Assembly (NCBI GenBank): GCA_947000775.1 | Contig: CAMQGK010000567.1 | Coordinates: 19,932,001-19,996,000, forward strand | DNA from: Pterois miles | Taxonomy: Eukaryota; Chordata; Actinopteri; Perciformes; Scorpaenidae | Length of the DNA: 64,000 nucleotides | Direction: 5' to 3' | Part shown: in pieces, positions 1 to 10,231 of the stretch | How the letters are laid out: each line of letters opens with the position of its first letter | Position numbering within the stretch: the first letter of the stretch is position 1 | Notes under the pieces: generated by a model | The model's database searches: none | What the model was told of the DNA's origin: nothing | What the model saw: only the letters and a program-made list of their open reading frames with translations | Position numbers and translations under genes: made by a program

Positions 1-311
1 AGTGTGCTGACTTGACTATGACTTGCCCCAAACTGCATGTGATTATCATAAAGTGGGCATGTCTGTAAAGGGGAGACTGGTGGGTACCCAGAGAACCCGT
101 TTACGTTCACATATCTGGAGGTCAGAGGGACCCCGTTGAAAATCGCCATGACAGTTTTCCTCACCAAAATTTAGGTTAAATTTAGAGTGTTATTTAGCCT
201 CCGTCACTCTAGCTTTAAAACTGAGCCCCCTACAACCCAAAAGATATAAGTTATGTTAAAGAAATTAGTGGAATTAAAACAAAAGTTATCACGTTAACAT
301 TTAAAGCCCTA
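1..311. mobile_element. 3' part of a dispersed TAGGGCTGTCA-type DNA transposon (MITE-like)
   Basis: The first ~200 bases match 60,022 onward almost base for base (for example AGTGTGCTGACTTGACTATG and GGGGAGACT.GTGGGTACCC). The segment ends in a GTTAA-rich stretch and AAAGCCCTA, the complement of a TAGGGCTGTCA-type terminal repeat. The left end lies outside the window. No coding potential is seen. It is probably a non-autonomous element; the superfamily is not certain, although the termini resemble those of the hAT-derived elements in the satellite. Confidence 0.75.
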
Positions 312-618
312 GTTATTATACAGTGTTTACCTGTACAAACCAAGAGAAATTACAAAAAAAAAAGATTGCAAAACCACAAAGACCGTCCATAAATATTGGA
401 GTGTATTTACAGTACATGAGGAGTTAACTTTATTTTTATAGTTACTGTTCATCATATCGCTCTTGCCATGTTCATTACTGCACAGAAGGAAACTTGTGTC
501 ACATTACAGTTGGATATTATACTTAAAAAAACTGTGACAACAAGTTGTAACTACCACAGTGAATCACTGTCTCCTGAACAGTAGTATTTATAGTCTATAT
601 AAAATAACAGTAAACTCT
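312..618 (-). other. rdh8 3' UTR and downstream region
   Basis: No gene is seen here. On the minus strand an AATAAA lies at 434-429, about 190 bases past the rdh8 stop codon, and is the most plausible poly(A) signal. A second AATAAA overlaps the stop codon itself (623-618), too close to be the likely signal. Assignment as 3' UTR is inferred from position only. Confidence 0.45.
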
Positions 619-3600
619 TTATTTCTCCCCCGCCCTCCGCTGCAACACGCGCAGCACCCCGAGAGTAGCGTTGAACACGTGGTCGTGTTTAAAGATCATC
701 TTATAGAAGGTGTCCAGAGGCAGTCGACCGGTCGGATCTGCGTGCTTCAGTGCGGTCATGGGCGTGTATAGGCGGTTGGTTTGGTGGCGCAGAGGAGGCT
801 CCTTGGCTGTGATCACTTTAACGGTTTGCTGAAGAATATAAATAAAAATATTTCAGTACTGGAAGGGGGCGCCTCATTATGCGGTTCCACTGGTGAAACC
901 AATTCAAATAGAAACATAACTGTCATCACTTGCCTCTGCCACTTCTTCTGGAGTCTGGCCTAGTGAGGCGAAGACCTTTTTGGAGTATGGCAGGTAAACT
1001 TCACGGAAGATTTTGGCGGTCTCCTCGTCCGTCCCTGATAGATCCATCTTCTCGGCGTCCTCGTACACTTTCCTTTCAAACTCTGTCACCACGGGGCCTG
1101 GTTCCACTAGAGTCGTCCTTGTGGCAGAGATATATAAAAGATACAGGAGATACAGGACCAGTGTTACCATACAGCCAACATGTCTTACCTTTGTGGGCTT
1201 ACTGATAACTCAAGTTTTAGTTGAGGTGTGGCTGCGGTAAGTTGTTAAAGAGATTGTTTGGGTGTTTTAAAGTGGGGTTGAATGAGGTATTTATCCATAG
1301 TCACCGTATAACCTGCAGTAGATGACGGTCGGCACGCCCCCAGTTTGGAAAAACAAACAGGAGCAAAGCAATACAGTGTTGTGGGCGGCAGAAAAACATA
1401 TTTTAGCCTCCTAAAAGAAAGGCCCACCTAAAAACCTCAATATCCGTGTAAATGTACGCTATATTTAGAATATGTCCACTTCTATATAGTGCTACCCAAC
1501 GGGGAGCTGAACAGAAACAGAAACGTTTCTATACTCTCTCCAAAGCCAGCAGGCTCAAATGATAAAACAGTACAGATACTGTAGGAGCTACTCCACTCTT
1601 GTTAGTATTTACTTGTTGTTTTACTAATAATAACTAGCATTGTTTGATTATTATTCTAGAAGTTTACTTTATTTACATTTGATTTTGATAGTGTTAAAAG
1701 AAAAGCTCACCTAAAAGAAAAGCTCACCTAAAAAAATTGATATCCGTTGAAGTGTATGCTATATTTTGAATATTTTGTGACGGTGAACTGAAATGAAAGT
1801 GAAATGAATCTGTAGTGGCCATTTGTCGGAAAATTAAAAATCAAACTTAAATCAAAGGGACCATGGGTATGTGGTTTACGCAGGCAAAAGAGTCCATTGT
1901 CCATGCAAAATGTATATTTCTGATGACTTATTCATCCAAAGGCAACAAGCAAACAAAGCTCAAACAAAACATGGATGTCGCTGCTTCTCTTGTAAGGTGC
2001 ATGCTGGTCTAACCTGCATAACCCACGGTGCCCACAATGTACTTCAAACAAAAGAAAAAATACTAATTAGGCAAAAAAAACCTAAATATATTAAACAAAG
2101 AAAATAGTTCAACAACACAAATAATTAGCTTACAACTTATTACTGGTAAAATAACAACTAAATACCAACAAGAATGAAATAGCTCCTACAGTATCTGTAC
2201 TGTTTTGTCATCTGAGCCTCCTGGGTTTGGAGAGAGCATAAATACGTTTCACATTCTGCTCACTTCCTCGTGGGAAAGCAGAAGGAAAAAGGTGTCTGAC
2301 GGCAAGATAAAGCAGTGAAAATCTTCTAAATATAGTGAACACTAAAACTGATACTGGTTTGTTCAGGTGGGCCTTTCTTTTAGGTGTTTAAAATATGTTT
2401 TTTCTGCGGTCTCTGTCCAGAGCACTCAGTTGCTTTGCTCCGGTGTCGGTATTTCCGTCTGTTTCTCCAAACTGGCGGCGTGCCGACCGCCATCTGCTGT
2501 AAGGGGCTGTAGACATGCCACGTCTTTGCGTTCTCAAATCCATTGTTGTCAATGTCGTGCAAACGTTTCCAAGCGCCTATTTTTCAGGGTGCGCAGCTCC
2601 TCTCCGAGATAAATAGTTAAACTTTTGGAGCGCTGCAGTGTGCACCGCATGTCATGTGATGAGGAACAACCAATCACAGCCGGCAGGTGTCTTTTCTGTT
2701 TTCCGTAAATATCAGTCTACGGTAAATATATGGACAAGAAGTTAATTATTTTAGTGCAGGGCTGCCCAGAGCTGTACTATCTGTCCCACAGACTACTTTA
2801 CTGATTTCACCCCTTCAGTCCAAAGACGGTACAACATCTGGGTGAAAGGTCAGCCAGACTGACACAGAGATATGGAGCAGTAAAGCTACTGTCCTGTACT
2901 GGATTTACGGTGCTGGAAATGCATTTATCGTTGTTTTCATCATTGCAGCACACAGCTTTTGGTTGTTTAGTAACGGCAGGCATGTCAGACCCGTAACCTC
3001 CCAAACACATTGGGAAGAAAAGGAAAAAGTGGAATAGCTGCTCAGGGCATGTAATCACTTTATGTTAAACTTCATTGCTTGCACTGCCAGACTTTCACAA
3101 AATCCTTCCACAGCAAACTTGGAGGCCGAGTAGACGTCGTTGAACAGAAGCCCTGTGTGGAAACACAAGGAAACCTGTTAGCAACCTCTCAATGTAACTC
3201 TTGTTAGCTTCTTCTGCAGTTTTGGTGACACAAACAAACTCACCCTGTATGCCCATGACGCTGCTCATCACCACAATATGGCCGCTCTGCCTCCGCTTCA
3301 TGTCAGGCAGCAGCTCCTTCACCAGCCGCGCCAGGCCGAAGAAGTTCGTGTCAAAGAGCTCCTTCATGGCATCGATGCTTTGGCACTCCAGGGGTCCAAT
3401 CATGCCGACGCCAGCGTTGTTCACTGTAACAGCAGAGTGTCGTCATATATGTTTGAGGAGAGATCTTAAATTCACTTATAGAGTATTTGAATCAACGAGA
3501 GGAGACCCACCGAGAACATCCACCCGTCTGTCCGGCAGGCTGTTGACACACTCTCTGATGGAGGCCTCACAACAGGCATCCAACTGTTTGATTTCCAGGG

Positions 3601-3864
3601 TTTTGTTTGTTGAGTCACCTGCTGCTTCCTCCAAGGGCCCCCGTTTCCCAAGATCCCTCATTGTGGCCACCACTGCCTCAGATAAACAAAGAATGCACCA
3701 TCTGTCAGTAGCTGCAGTCATTTCTACCATCTACTCTTTTCTTGGCTGAGGAGAGTGAAAGGCTGACCTTTAAACCGTCTGAGCTCATCCTTGGCCAGCC
3801 GAGCCGCCACAGCCAAGCCGATGCCAGAGGAGGACCCAGTCACCAGCACCCTCCTGGTTCCCAT
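619..3864 (-). CDS. rdh8: Retinol dehydrogenase 8-like short-chain dehydrogenase/reductase, six coding exons
   Basis: Classical SDR enzyme. Members of the RDH8 family reduce all-trans-retinal to retinol with NADPH in photoreceptor outer segments; that role is inferred from the family. Coding exons on the minus strand: 3864-3768, 3672-3511, 3423-3244, 3152-3059, 1117-934 and 828-619. All join in frame to 308 residues, close to the ~310 usual for RDH8. Visible motifs: cofactor-binding TGSSSGIG (9-16), TMRDLGK (36-42), NNAGVG (88-93), DTNFFG, the serine segment VVMSSVMG, catalytic YSASK (Tyr154, Lys158), and VEPGPVVTEFE after the active site. The start is chosen because ATG lies seven codons before the TG of the glycine motif. 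Introns are GT-AG except intron 5, whose donor is GAG|GCAAGT, matching the GC-AG consensus. HSD17B1 is the nearest alternative, but the FFG and EPGPV segments favour RDH8. No disabling change is seen. Confidence 0.9.
1310..2510. repeat. Long imperfect inverted repeat (foldback element) in rdh8 intron 5
   Basis: The left arm (about 1310-1640) and right arm (about 2120-2505) are inverted copies. Matching pieces include GTGGGCCTTTCTTTTAGG and GGCGTGCCGACCG at the outer ends, CAGTACAGATACTGTAGGAG within, and TACTCTCTCC near 1535. Identity is roughly 80-85% by eye over the better parts. The spacer of about 480 bases carries an extra partial copy of an arm motif near 1690-1760. No transposase is recognised. 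It may be a foldback transposon or an inverted pair of copies of one repeat. The transcript would form a long hairpin. Confidence 0.7.
1871..2107 (+). other. Unrecognised 78-codon open frame inside the foldback element
   Basis: An open frame lies in the spacer of the inverted repeat, running against the host gene. It is Cys- and Lys-rich (C-P-C, then C-R-C-F-S-C spacing, later H-A-G-L-T-C and a lysine-rich tail). The cysteine spacing faintly suggests a zinc-binding remnant of a transposon protein, but no family can be named. It may well be chance. Confidence 0.2.
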
Positions 3865-4540
3865 GGCTCTTTGACCCCTGACCCCAAACCTCAGCAGGAT
3901 CCTGGCTGCTCAATCAAAACAAATCCTGCCAACAGCGAAATGTAATTGAAGGAAAATCCTCCCAATATTATGTCATCACCATTCTGTACCATAAAGATGC
4001 TATTTCAGTGTAATTCACTTACAACATAACCAACCCATTATTCCTAATATGTCATATGTACATCTATTTAAATTATTTCTTTGCCTTGAATGCTATTTAA
4101 AATCCCCAGAGAGACCAAGACCCGTGAGCTGCTACATACAATAGTGATTTAACTGTTCAATACTTTGTGCAATTCTCTGCCCATAATACTGCAATTATAC
4201 TGTACATTTAAAGAAATACTCTTATTTAATTATTATTTATACCATTCTGGCATACATATTTAACACACTTAATATTATATTATATATTTACTCATTTATA
4301 TATATTTACGTATTTGCTCTGCTGTTATGTTATACATTGCATGCCTTTATGCAAATAATTATACATATTATATTCTCATTTCTTATTTTTAATGTTATTA
4401 CTTACATTTCTTGACATATATTGTTTAAACTGTAGCATTATGGACATAATTTACAGGTTACTTACTGCTTTTTATTTTCTGACATTTCTTTATGTTTATA
4501 TCAGAGTAACTGTAACCAGAGTTGGTCCAGTACTGGGAAA
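3865..4540. other. AT-rich region upstream of rdh8, no gene seen
   Basis: This is the 5' flank of rdh8 on the minus strand. No TATA box at a convincing distance and no CpG island are visible. It contains short A/T-rich runs only. Confidence 0.5.
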
Positions 4541-4617
4541 ATGTGTCTGATACTGCCCAATATTCTGTATTGGGTATTGGCGTCTACGCCAGTCTTTGCA
4601 CCGGTCTGATACAAAAT

Positions 4618-4740
4618 GGGTAACACTTCATTTTACAGGTCTGTAAATTTCATGGTAATTAGGTGATAATTAGCAAGTAACTTATTTGAAATTTCTGTGG
4701 AATTACTGCTAAATTACCCCAATATTTACCTCAAAATTGA
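4618..4740. repeat. Probable MITE remnant (GGGTAACACTTCATTTTAC type)
   Basis: It begins with GGTAACACTTCATTTTACAG followed by TGGTAATTAGGTGATAATTA, a pattern I know as a common dispersed repeat in teleost genomes. No second copy is seen in this window, so the call rests on recognition alone. Confidence 0.45.
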
Positions 4741-5589
4741 TTAAAAATAGTCATAATATTTAGAAATATAATAATAATAATAATAATAATAGTCCTGATA
4801 AATCCAGACATGTAAGCTAACCAGTCTAAAGGTGACTTTCAGTAAATGCTTCAACTTGAAAATAATGAAGTTATTACTGTGTGTCACAATCAATCACTGA
4901 GTTTCTATTGGCCCAGAGCTAACGTGGGTGGGAGTCTTAGACACAATATGCTTGTTTTATTGACACAAATGGTCTCAATCTTTATATATGCGCTTTTTAT
5001 GATATATCACAATTTTATAATTTAACAAATTATTTTGCAGACCCCCTGACAGAGTGCCACGGACTCCTGGGGGTCCCCAGACCTCACTTTGATAATCACT
5101 GCTATAAGGCATCTTTGTTCCTCTGTGAGCTGATATCAGATCCAAATGTTTAAACCTGACGTTGCTTCTATATATATATTTATATATATATATATATACA
5201 TTGCATAAACAGTTCTTCTAAATCAAAACTCAGCACAGGAAGTCACTGGATGTGAGAAGCCTTCGTGAGGCGCCACTGAGGCCACTTTGGTATTTGTTCA
5301 AAGATTATATCGGCGGTAATCTGATTTATCCTGGAATTTTTAGCTGCAAGATTAGCGCTTTGTCTACAGAGGCCCTTCATTCACACTTGAACACTGTTAG
5401 AGGTGGAATCACAGTGAGTAGCAGCAGTAGTGTACGTGAAGTGTCATAAGATGCACAACATGGTAATAAAATAATAAGATTTGAAATCCAGTCTCATCCC
5501 AATCAGTGTGTGATATAATGCATGTAGACAGATGATCGCAGATATTTACAGAGATGCTTCACAGTTTATGCGGTTACAAGTCTGTAGGC
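4741..5589. other. AT-rich intergenic DNA with simple repeats
   Basis: It contains a short (AAT)n run near 4770-4790 and a (TA)n tract near 5170-5200. A 65-codon open frame at 5252-5449 has no recognisable features. Nothing else can be supported. Confidence 0.5.
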
Positions 5590-5690
5590 ATATAAGATTA
5601 GATAAAGTAAGGTAAGGTAAGATAATCCTTTATTAACCCCACAGTAGGGAAATGTGCAGGATTACAGCAGCAAAGGGGGCCAGTGCAAAC
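5590..5690 (-). mobile_element. 3' tail of a non-LTR retrotransposon (LINE), 5'-truncated
   Basis: Read on the minus strand it runs from CAGCAAAGG-complement sequence through CATTTCCCTACTGTGGGGTT and AATAAAGGATTATCTTACC, ending in short TTACC/TTATC tandem units. This is the typical 3' end of an L2-like teleost LINE. Related tails occur at 45,409-45,473 and 48,911-48,967. Confidence 0.7.
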
Positions 5691-6429
5691 ACCATGAGGC
5701 ATCAAAAAAACTAATGCATATTTCAGTGTATGTATTATAGTTTTATTATTTTTTGTATGTATATACAGTATATATACTGTATATGTGTATATACGGTGTA
5801 TTTATTTTTCAGATTTATTTACTACTACTATTATTATTAAGAATTTGTTATCCCTTCGTTGTGAGTACTTAATTATATGTGTAAGTTGAGAAATCCTCTA
5901 GTTTAGAAATATGAATCTAGGATAACATTATTCCATATATGTAAAGTACCAGTTCCTTTATAGTTGTACTGTTGTACTACACATTTTGTTCCAGTAAAAA
6001 AGTTTAACATGAGATGTAATAAATAAGTAAGTAAACAAAAAAATATATGGCGAGTAAACAGTAAAAAAGATACTAAAATTACATAAAAATAAAAAATATT
6101 AAAAATAGCTGGAATTAAAATTAGTTTAATTTTTAATAAAATAAAATAAAAAAGCACATTGACAACAAAATGGATGAAATGTAAAGTAAAACTCCTGCTT
6201 TCAACCTGTTTTTTGTGTGTTTTAAAATTTAAGACTTTTGGATAATTTGTCATTTGTTATTGTAATATTTACCTTCTAAAATACAGTATTATACCATAAA
6301 ACCAAGATACTTAATAGGCTATAAATACCTCAGAATTGTGGTTAAACAAAGCATTTAAGCAGGCTAATGTACTTCCCACCAGTGTATACCATCCACAGTA
6401 CAGTGACACCACACAGTGAGGTCAGGTCA
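5691..6429. other. AT-rich intergenic DNA, no gene seen
   Basis: It includes an AT-rich palindromic stretch near 5757-5795 (TATATACAGTATATATACTG). The minus-strand open frame at 5903-6253 is a low-complexity Phe/Leu/Ile string typical of AT-rich DNA and is not considered a gene. Confidence 0.55.
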
Positions 6430-6750
6430 CTGTGGAGTGGGAGTCCTGCAGACACTGGTCAGTCCCTACAGGACGAGTTAAACACGTCTGAGTCCAGACC
6501 CGGAGGCCTGTGGTTCTGCTGGTTGTAGTCTACCGACCTGTAGAGCGAGCAGCGCGTCCCCCGCAGCGGCGGAGCTGACGAGTAAAGACCGAAAACCGGC
6601 GGCTCGACAACAGAAAGCGACGTTACCGCCGGACTGAGAGGAGGGACACACGACGAGTCACAGCGGGACAGGCGGCTACGTAAAGCCAGAGATTACCTAA
6701 ATGGGTCACAGAGGCCGGCTGAGAGTGTGGGAGTTGTAGTTCTTCAAGTG
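6430..6750. promoter_or_regulatory. Small CpG island with a ZNF143-type motif, probable promoter
   Basis: CpG dinucleotides are dense between about 6480 and 6700, in sharp contrast to the AT-rich surroundings. At 6728-6740 the sequence TGGGAGTTGTAGT is the reverse complement of ACTACAACTCCCA, matching the known ZNF143/THAP11 promoter site. No clear coding first exon follows on either strand. It may be the orphaned promoter of a gene whose body was disrupted by the repeat block, or drive a non-coding transcript. Confidence 0.5.
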
Positions 6751-9269
6751 GCAATGACTGCCGTTAATAGCTGCAGCGCACCACTCAACCCACTGTGTTG
6801 TGTTATGGGTTAAACTTTAAAACACAGCCGCCCCCATGAATAATAAGAATAATAATAACACATTTCAATACATTAAAAAAACCTTCACTAAATGGTCCAA
6901 AATATTGCAATAAATAGTTTTTAAAATCTGAAATTATTACTTATTGTCTTAATTCGTCGTTTGTTCATTCGTCATATTCACAATAACAACAAGCAGTTGT
7001 TGCCAGTGAAAATCCTGTGTGTGTGTGTGTGTGTGATACAGATATCATTTACACTCTATTTGAATATTATTATTTGTTTATTTAGGCAGCATGTTAATGT
7101 TTTTTTGCTTTTGTGCAGGAATATTGATCAACCTAAATGTGAATCCTACCTTTGGATTGGATTTTTTTTGCCTGAGAAGATCCGACTGGAAAGGTGCATC
7201 AGCGGCCGTTTAATGTAAGTTTAATTTTTGTTGAAGAAACTATTTTTGACAAAAAATAGCCACAACTAATTTGAGTATTTAATTTTGAAAGTATTTACCG
7301 GAAGTTTGTATCTGTCGTAGCCTATGAGCATTGACTCTGGCTTAATGAATTTAAATGTGCAGTGGCAGTAAAGCACACATGAATGTAAATATAGTCATAT
7401 ATACACACACATCATATACATATATACACATAATATAGTCAACATTTACAATAAATCTTTCTGTTTCTAATATTCAGTCCACTGCCAAATAAAAGTAGCT
7501 ATTCACAAAGATGATATTATTATTATTATTTTTTAATCTTCACTATGGAGTGTAGCGATGGTCGGGGTTTATTGATTGGTAATGATGCAGTTCCTCACTG
7601 TGGCCACTGGAGGGCAGTGAGCACTCGTGATTCTACACTCAGGTCAACTGTTCACCTATTTTCAAAACACACAGAAAAACATGGATTTATTCTTAATACA
7701 ATCATTTTTGTAGTCAATAACATAATTGTAAAATGCAAAAATAGTATTAAAAATAAATTTAGCCCTTAATTGATGAAATATGAACTTTAGTTATTTACTC
7801 AAAATGAATGTAAATGTAAATAAATCTCAAAATGAATACAAATAAATAAAAGGGTGTAAATGAATAAGGGAATTAATACAAAGATGAATATTTAATGAAG
7901 CAAATTAAAACAGAAATATCAGTTTATGACATTTTATCATTAAATAATGGCTACATTCATTTTTAATACCTGTTTTGCTACATTTAATAACTTATTTATT
8001 TATTCGAGGTCATTTATCGATTTACTTTTGATTTTGGTATGTTCCATCCTCAGCATAAACTAGACACTGATATCCACTGTAATTAATACTGTTATCACTT
8101 TGAAAGATTTTATGCAGATTTTTGACATAATTTTTAGCTTTTAGGTTATTGTCATTATCATACTCTCCGTTCATTCTGTTTGTAATCTGCTACAATGTAT
8201 AAGGTATAAAAAAATAATACGATACAAACACCATTCCAACTTCTATAACTTTATTTATATGCCAGGCCAGACTGACTCCACACTAAGACACTAGTCAGAT
8301 ATGACATTTACATATAAGCAATACTTTTGTGTCTGATAATATGTATTTGGTATGTCTAATATCCTTGTTTAAATTTGAAACTGAACTGTAATTATGATTT
8401 AGAGATGAATTATAGAAATGATCTCTTTTACATTATGACATTATTTTTCCTGCTCAGCCTGTGGCCTCGATTAGAATGAACTCTACTTTTTTTTTTTTCT
8501 TTTTTTTTTACAAGTTTAAATACAAGCTGTAATAAGTTTTTTCACTTGCCAAAAAGTGATTACATCTCCTACTGTGTCACTGAAAGGTTATTTATGTCTA
8601 AAACATTACTTGGCCTCATTCATGATAGGTATATTTGACAGATTATAGCCCATCCAGTCTTTTGTACCTATTGAAATACCACTAAAGGGGCCATACAGCC
8701 CATAAAAATCAGTTTTAAAGCTTCGTGGATGTATTTTGATAGTTTCAACTGGATAATTAACCCCATTTGGTCTGTAACCCTTTTCTTTTTTTCATTGTTT
8801 TTACTGGAATAATTCTGGACCACAATATACAACACATTGGTAGACATAAATAAGTGACAGTAACCAGGATGTGCCAGCTGTGTGCAAATTATGCATATTG
8901 GAAAGGTCTGTGTGTGCCAGCACCAACAACTAGAAAAAATCAAAACAAAGTCAGGTCCACTCTCTTCTCCAGTAAGATCATCCGGTGTAACATGTTTCCT
9001 GACTGATTGAATTATTTCACCACTGTATCTAGTTGTAGCTGTGTGTCTTTCTTTTTGAGTCAATTTATAGGTTACAACTATTGACAGCATGTTATTTTTT
9101 TAATGTGATGCAATTGGCCACAAAGTCTGACTATTACTCCTAGAATTGTCAGCAGAAATAGGTAATTTAGTGTTTCTAACGTTACTGAGTCTGTCCTCTC
9201 CGTCTGAACCAGGCTCAGAAACTCATATTCATAGAATTATTTGCCATTGAAGGTCATCAACAATCAATC
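6751..9269. other. Gene-poor AT-rich stretch
   Basis: A (GT)n microsatellite lies at about 7017-7034. A pyrimidine run lies near 8487-8510. The 140-codon minus-strand open frame at 8668-9090 is the longest non-satellite open frame here, but it shows no family motif. No exon with good splice sites and recognisable content was found. Confidence 0.45.
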
Positions 9270-9530
9270 AACATATAGTATGTCATAGTCATATTATACT
9301 ATGTGGAAAAAGTAAACAAGTCATAGTATAGAGTGTCAACAAGTACTGTAAAATAAAGTCATAGTCTAGTATGTCTAAAGAGGAAAAACTCCTAGTGTAA
9401 TTGGTTATGAAATTCATATATAAGTATGTAATAAAAAGGTACTAATAAGGTATTTAAATAAGTCATAGTATAGTATGCCAATGAATACATTAAAAAAATC
9501 ACAGTAGAGTATATCAGAAAAGTAAAAAAA
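9270..9530. repeat. Degenerate copies of the satellite core motif
   Basis: GTCATAGTATAGTATG-like words recur irregularly (for example at about 9340-9380 and 9463-9480) in the same orientation as the main array. They are diverged and poorly phased. This is the leftmost trace of the satellite family in the window. Confidence 0.7.
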
Positions 9531-9576
9531 AAAAGGCATGTCAACACAGGTGCTTTTATTTGTCACTTATTTTTAG

Positions 9577-10191
9577 TTATGCTACCTCGGTGGATTACAT
9601 CTGGGAAGAAGAGGAACATTTTCTAGATGAATTGAGACATCTTTGTACTGAAGCTCTGAGGTAGGATGTTTTTTCTCATCACTGGTGGTGTTGTGTTTAA
9701 CAATGAATATTGAAAGCATATAAAATCTTTTTATTTCAGGCACCCCTCTTTAGCTTTATTATGAACTTGAAAATTCATGAAATTTTTAATAGACATAATA
9801 GACATGGATATTCAGACATCATTCAGTGTGGTATACATTTACATTATCTCTGAAGTTGACATTAAAGCCTGATTAAGGAGCTCATTTGTCTTCTTTGTTG
9901 GTTCTCAGAGAAAAGACAAGGTGTTGGAGGACAAGCACCAGTAGACTGGATGGAGAAGAGGACATCAAGGTGAGGAGAGGTGGACCTGGAAAACTGGATC
10001 ATCTGTGCACAGCTGGAAAGTGCAACAATCAATGACATGAGTTTATATTTGAATGGTTATGTATTTGTGATCTTTTTTCTTTGCGTCTCAGGCCAGAGCA
10101 GCTGGAGAACAACAGGGAGGCTCATCAGAAGCAGCTCAACCACCTCCGAGACCAAATCCAAGACCAGCAGAAGATGCTGGACAAGCTCAGA
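9577..10191 (+). pseudogene. Kinesin-1 heavy chain (kif5-like) pseudogene fragment, copy 1
   Basis: Three exon-like blocks with splice signals: 9577-9660, 9909-9969 and 10,092-10,191. The last encodes REAHQKQLNHLRDQIQDQQK, very close to the coil-2 stalk of kinesin-1 heavy chains. The middle block has LDGEEDIK, like the LQDAEEVK just before it in KIF5, but the two cannot be read in one frame: bases are missing at the start of the third block, so the coiled coil is out of frame. The middle block has a TAG in another frame. Introns are retained, so this is not a processed copy. Two further copies lie at 48,084-48,732 and 53,628-54,281 on the minus strand. The next stalk exon is absent; satellite follows. 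Function as a motor stalk is excluded. Confidence 0.65.
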
Positions 10192-10231
10192 GTAAGGAAA
10201 CACTAGTGAAGCAAAATAGTGTGTTGATACT

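Noticed and set aside
3201..3749. 182-codon plus-strand open frame
   Set aside because: It is the antisense shadow of rdh8 exons 2 and 3.
619..3864. HSD17B1 in place of RDH8
   Set aside because: The DTNFFG, VVMSSVMG and VEPGPVVTEFE segments fit RDH8 better, although the two families are close.
8668..9090. 140-codon minus-strand open frame
   Set aside because: It is the longest frame outside the satellite, but no domain, splice context or repeat family could be recognised.
10000..10195. 71-codon open frame starting MDLENWIICAQ (also on the minus strand near 48.2 kb and 53.8 kb)
   Set aside because: It reads from an intron into the kif5-like stalk block in the wrong frame; its presence three times only reflects the duplicated fragment.
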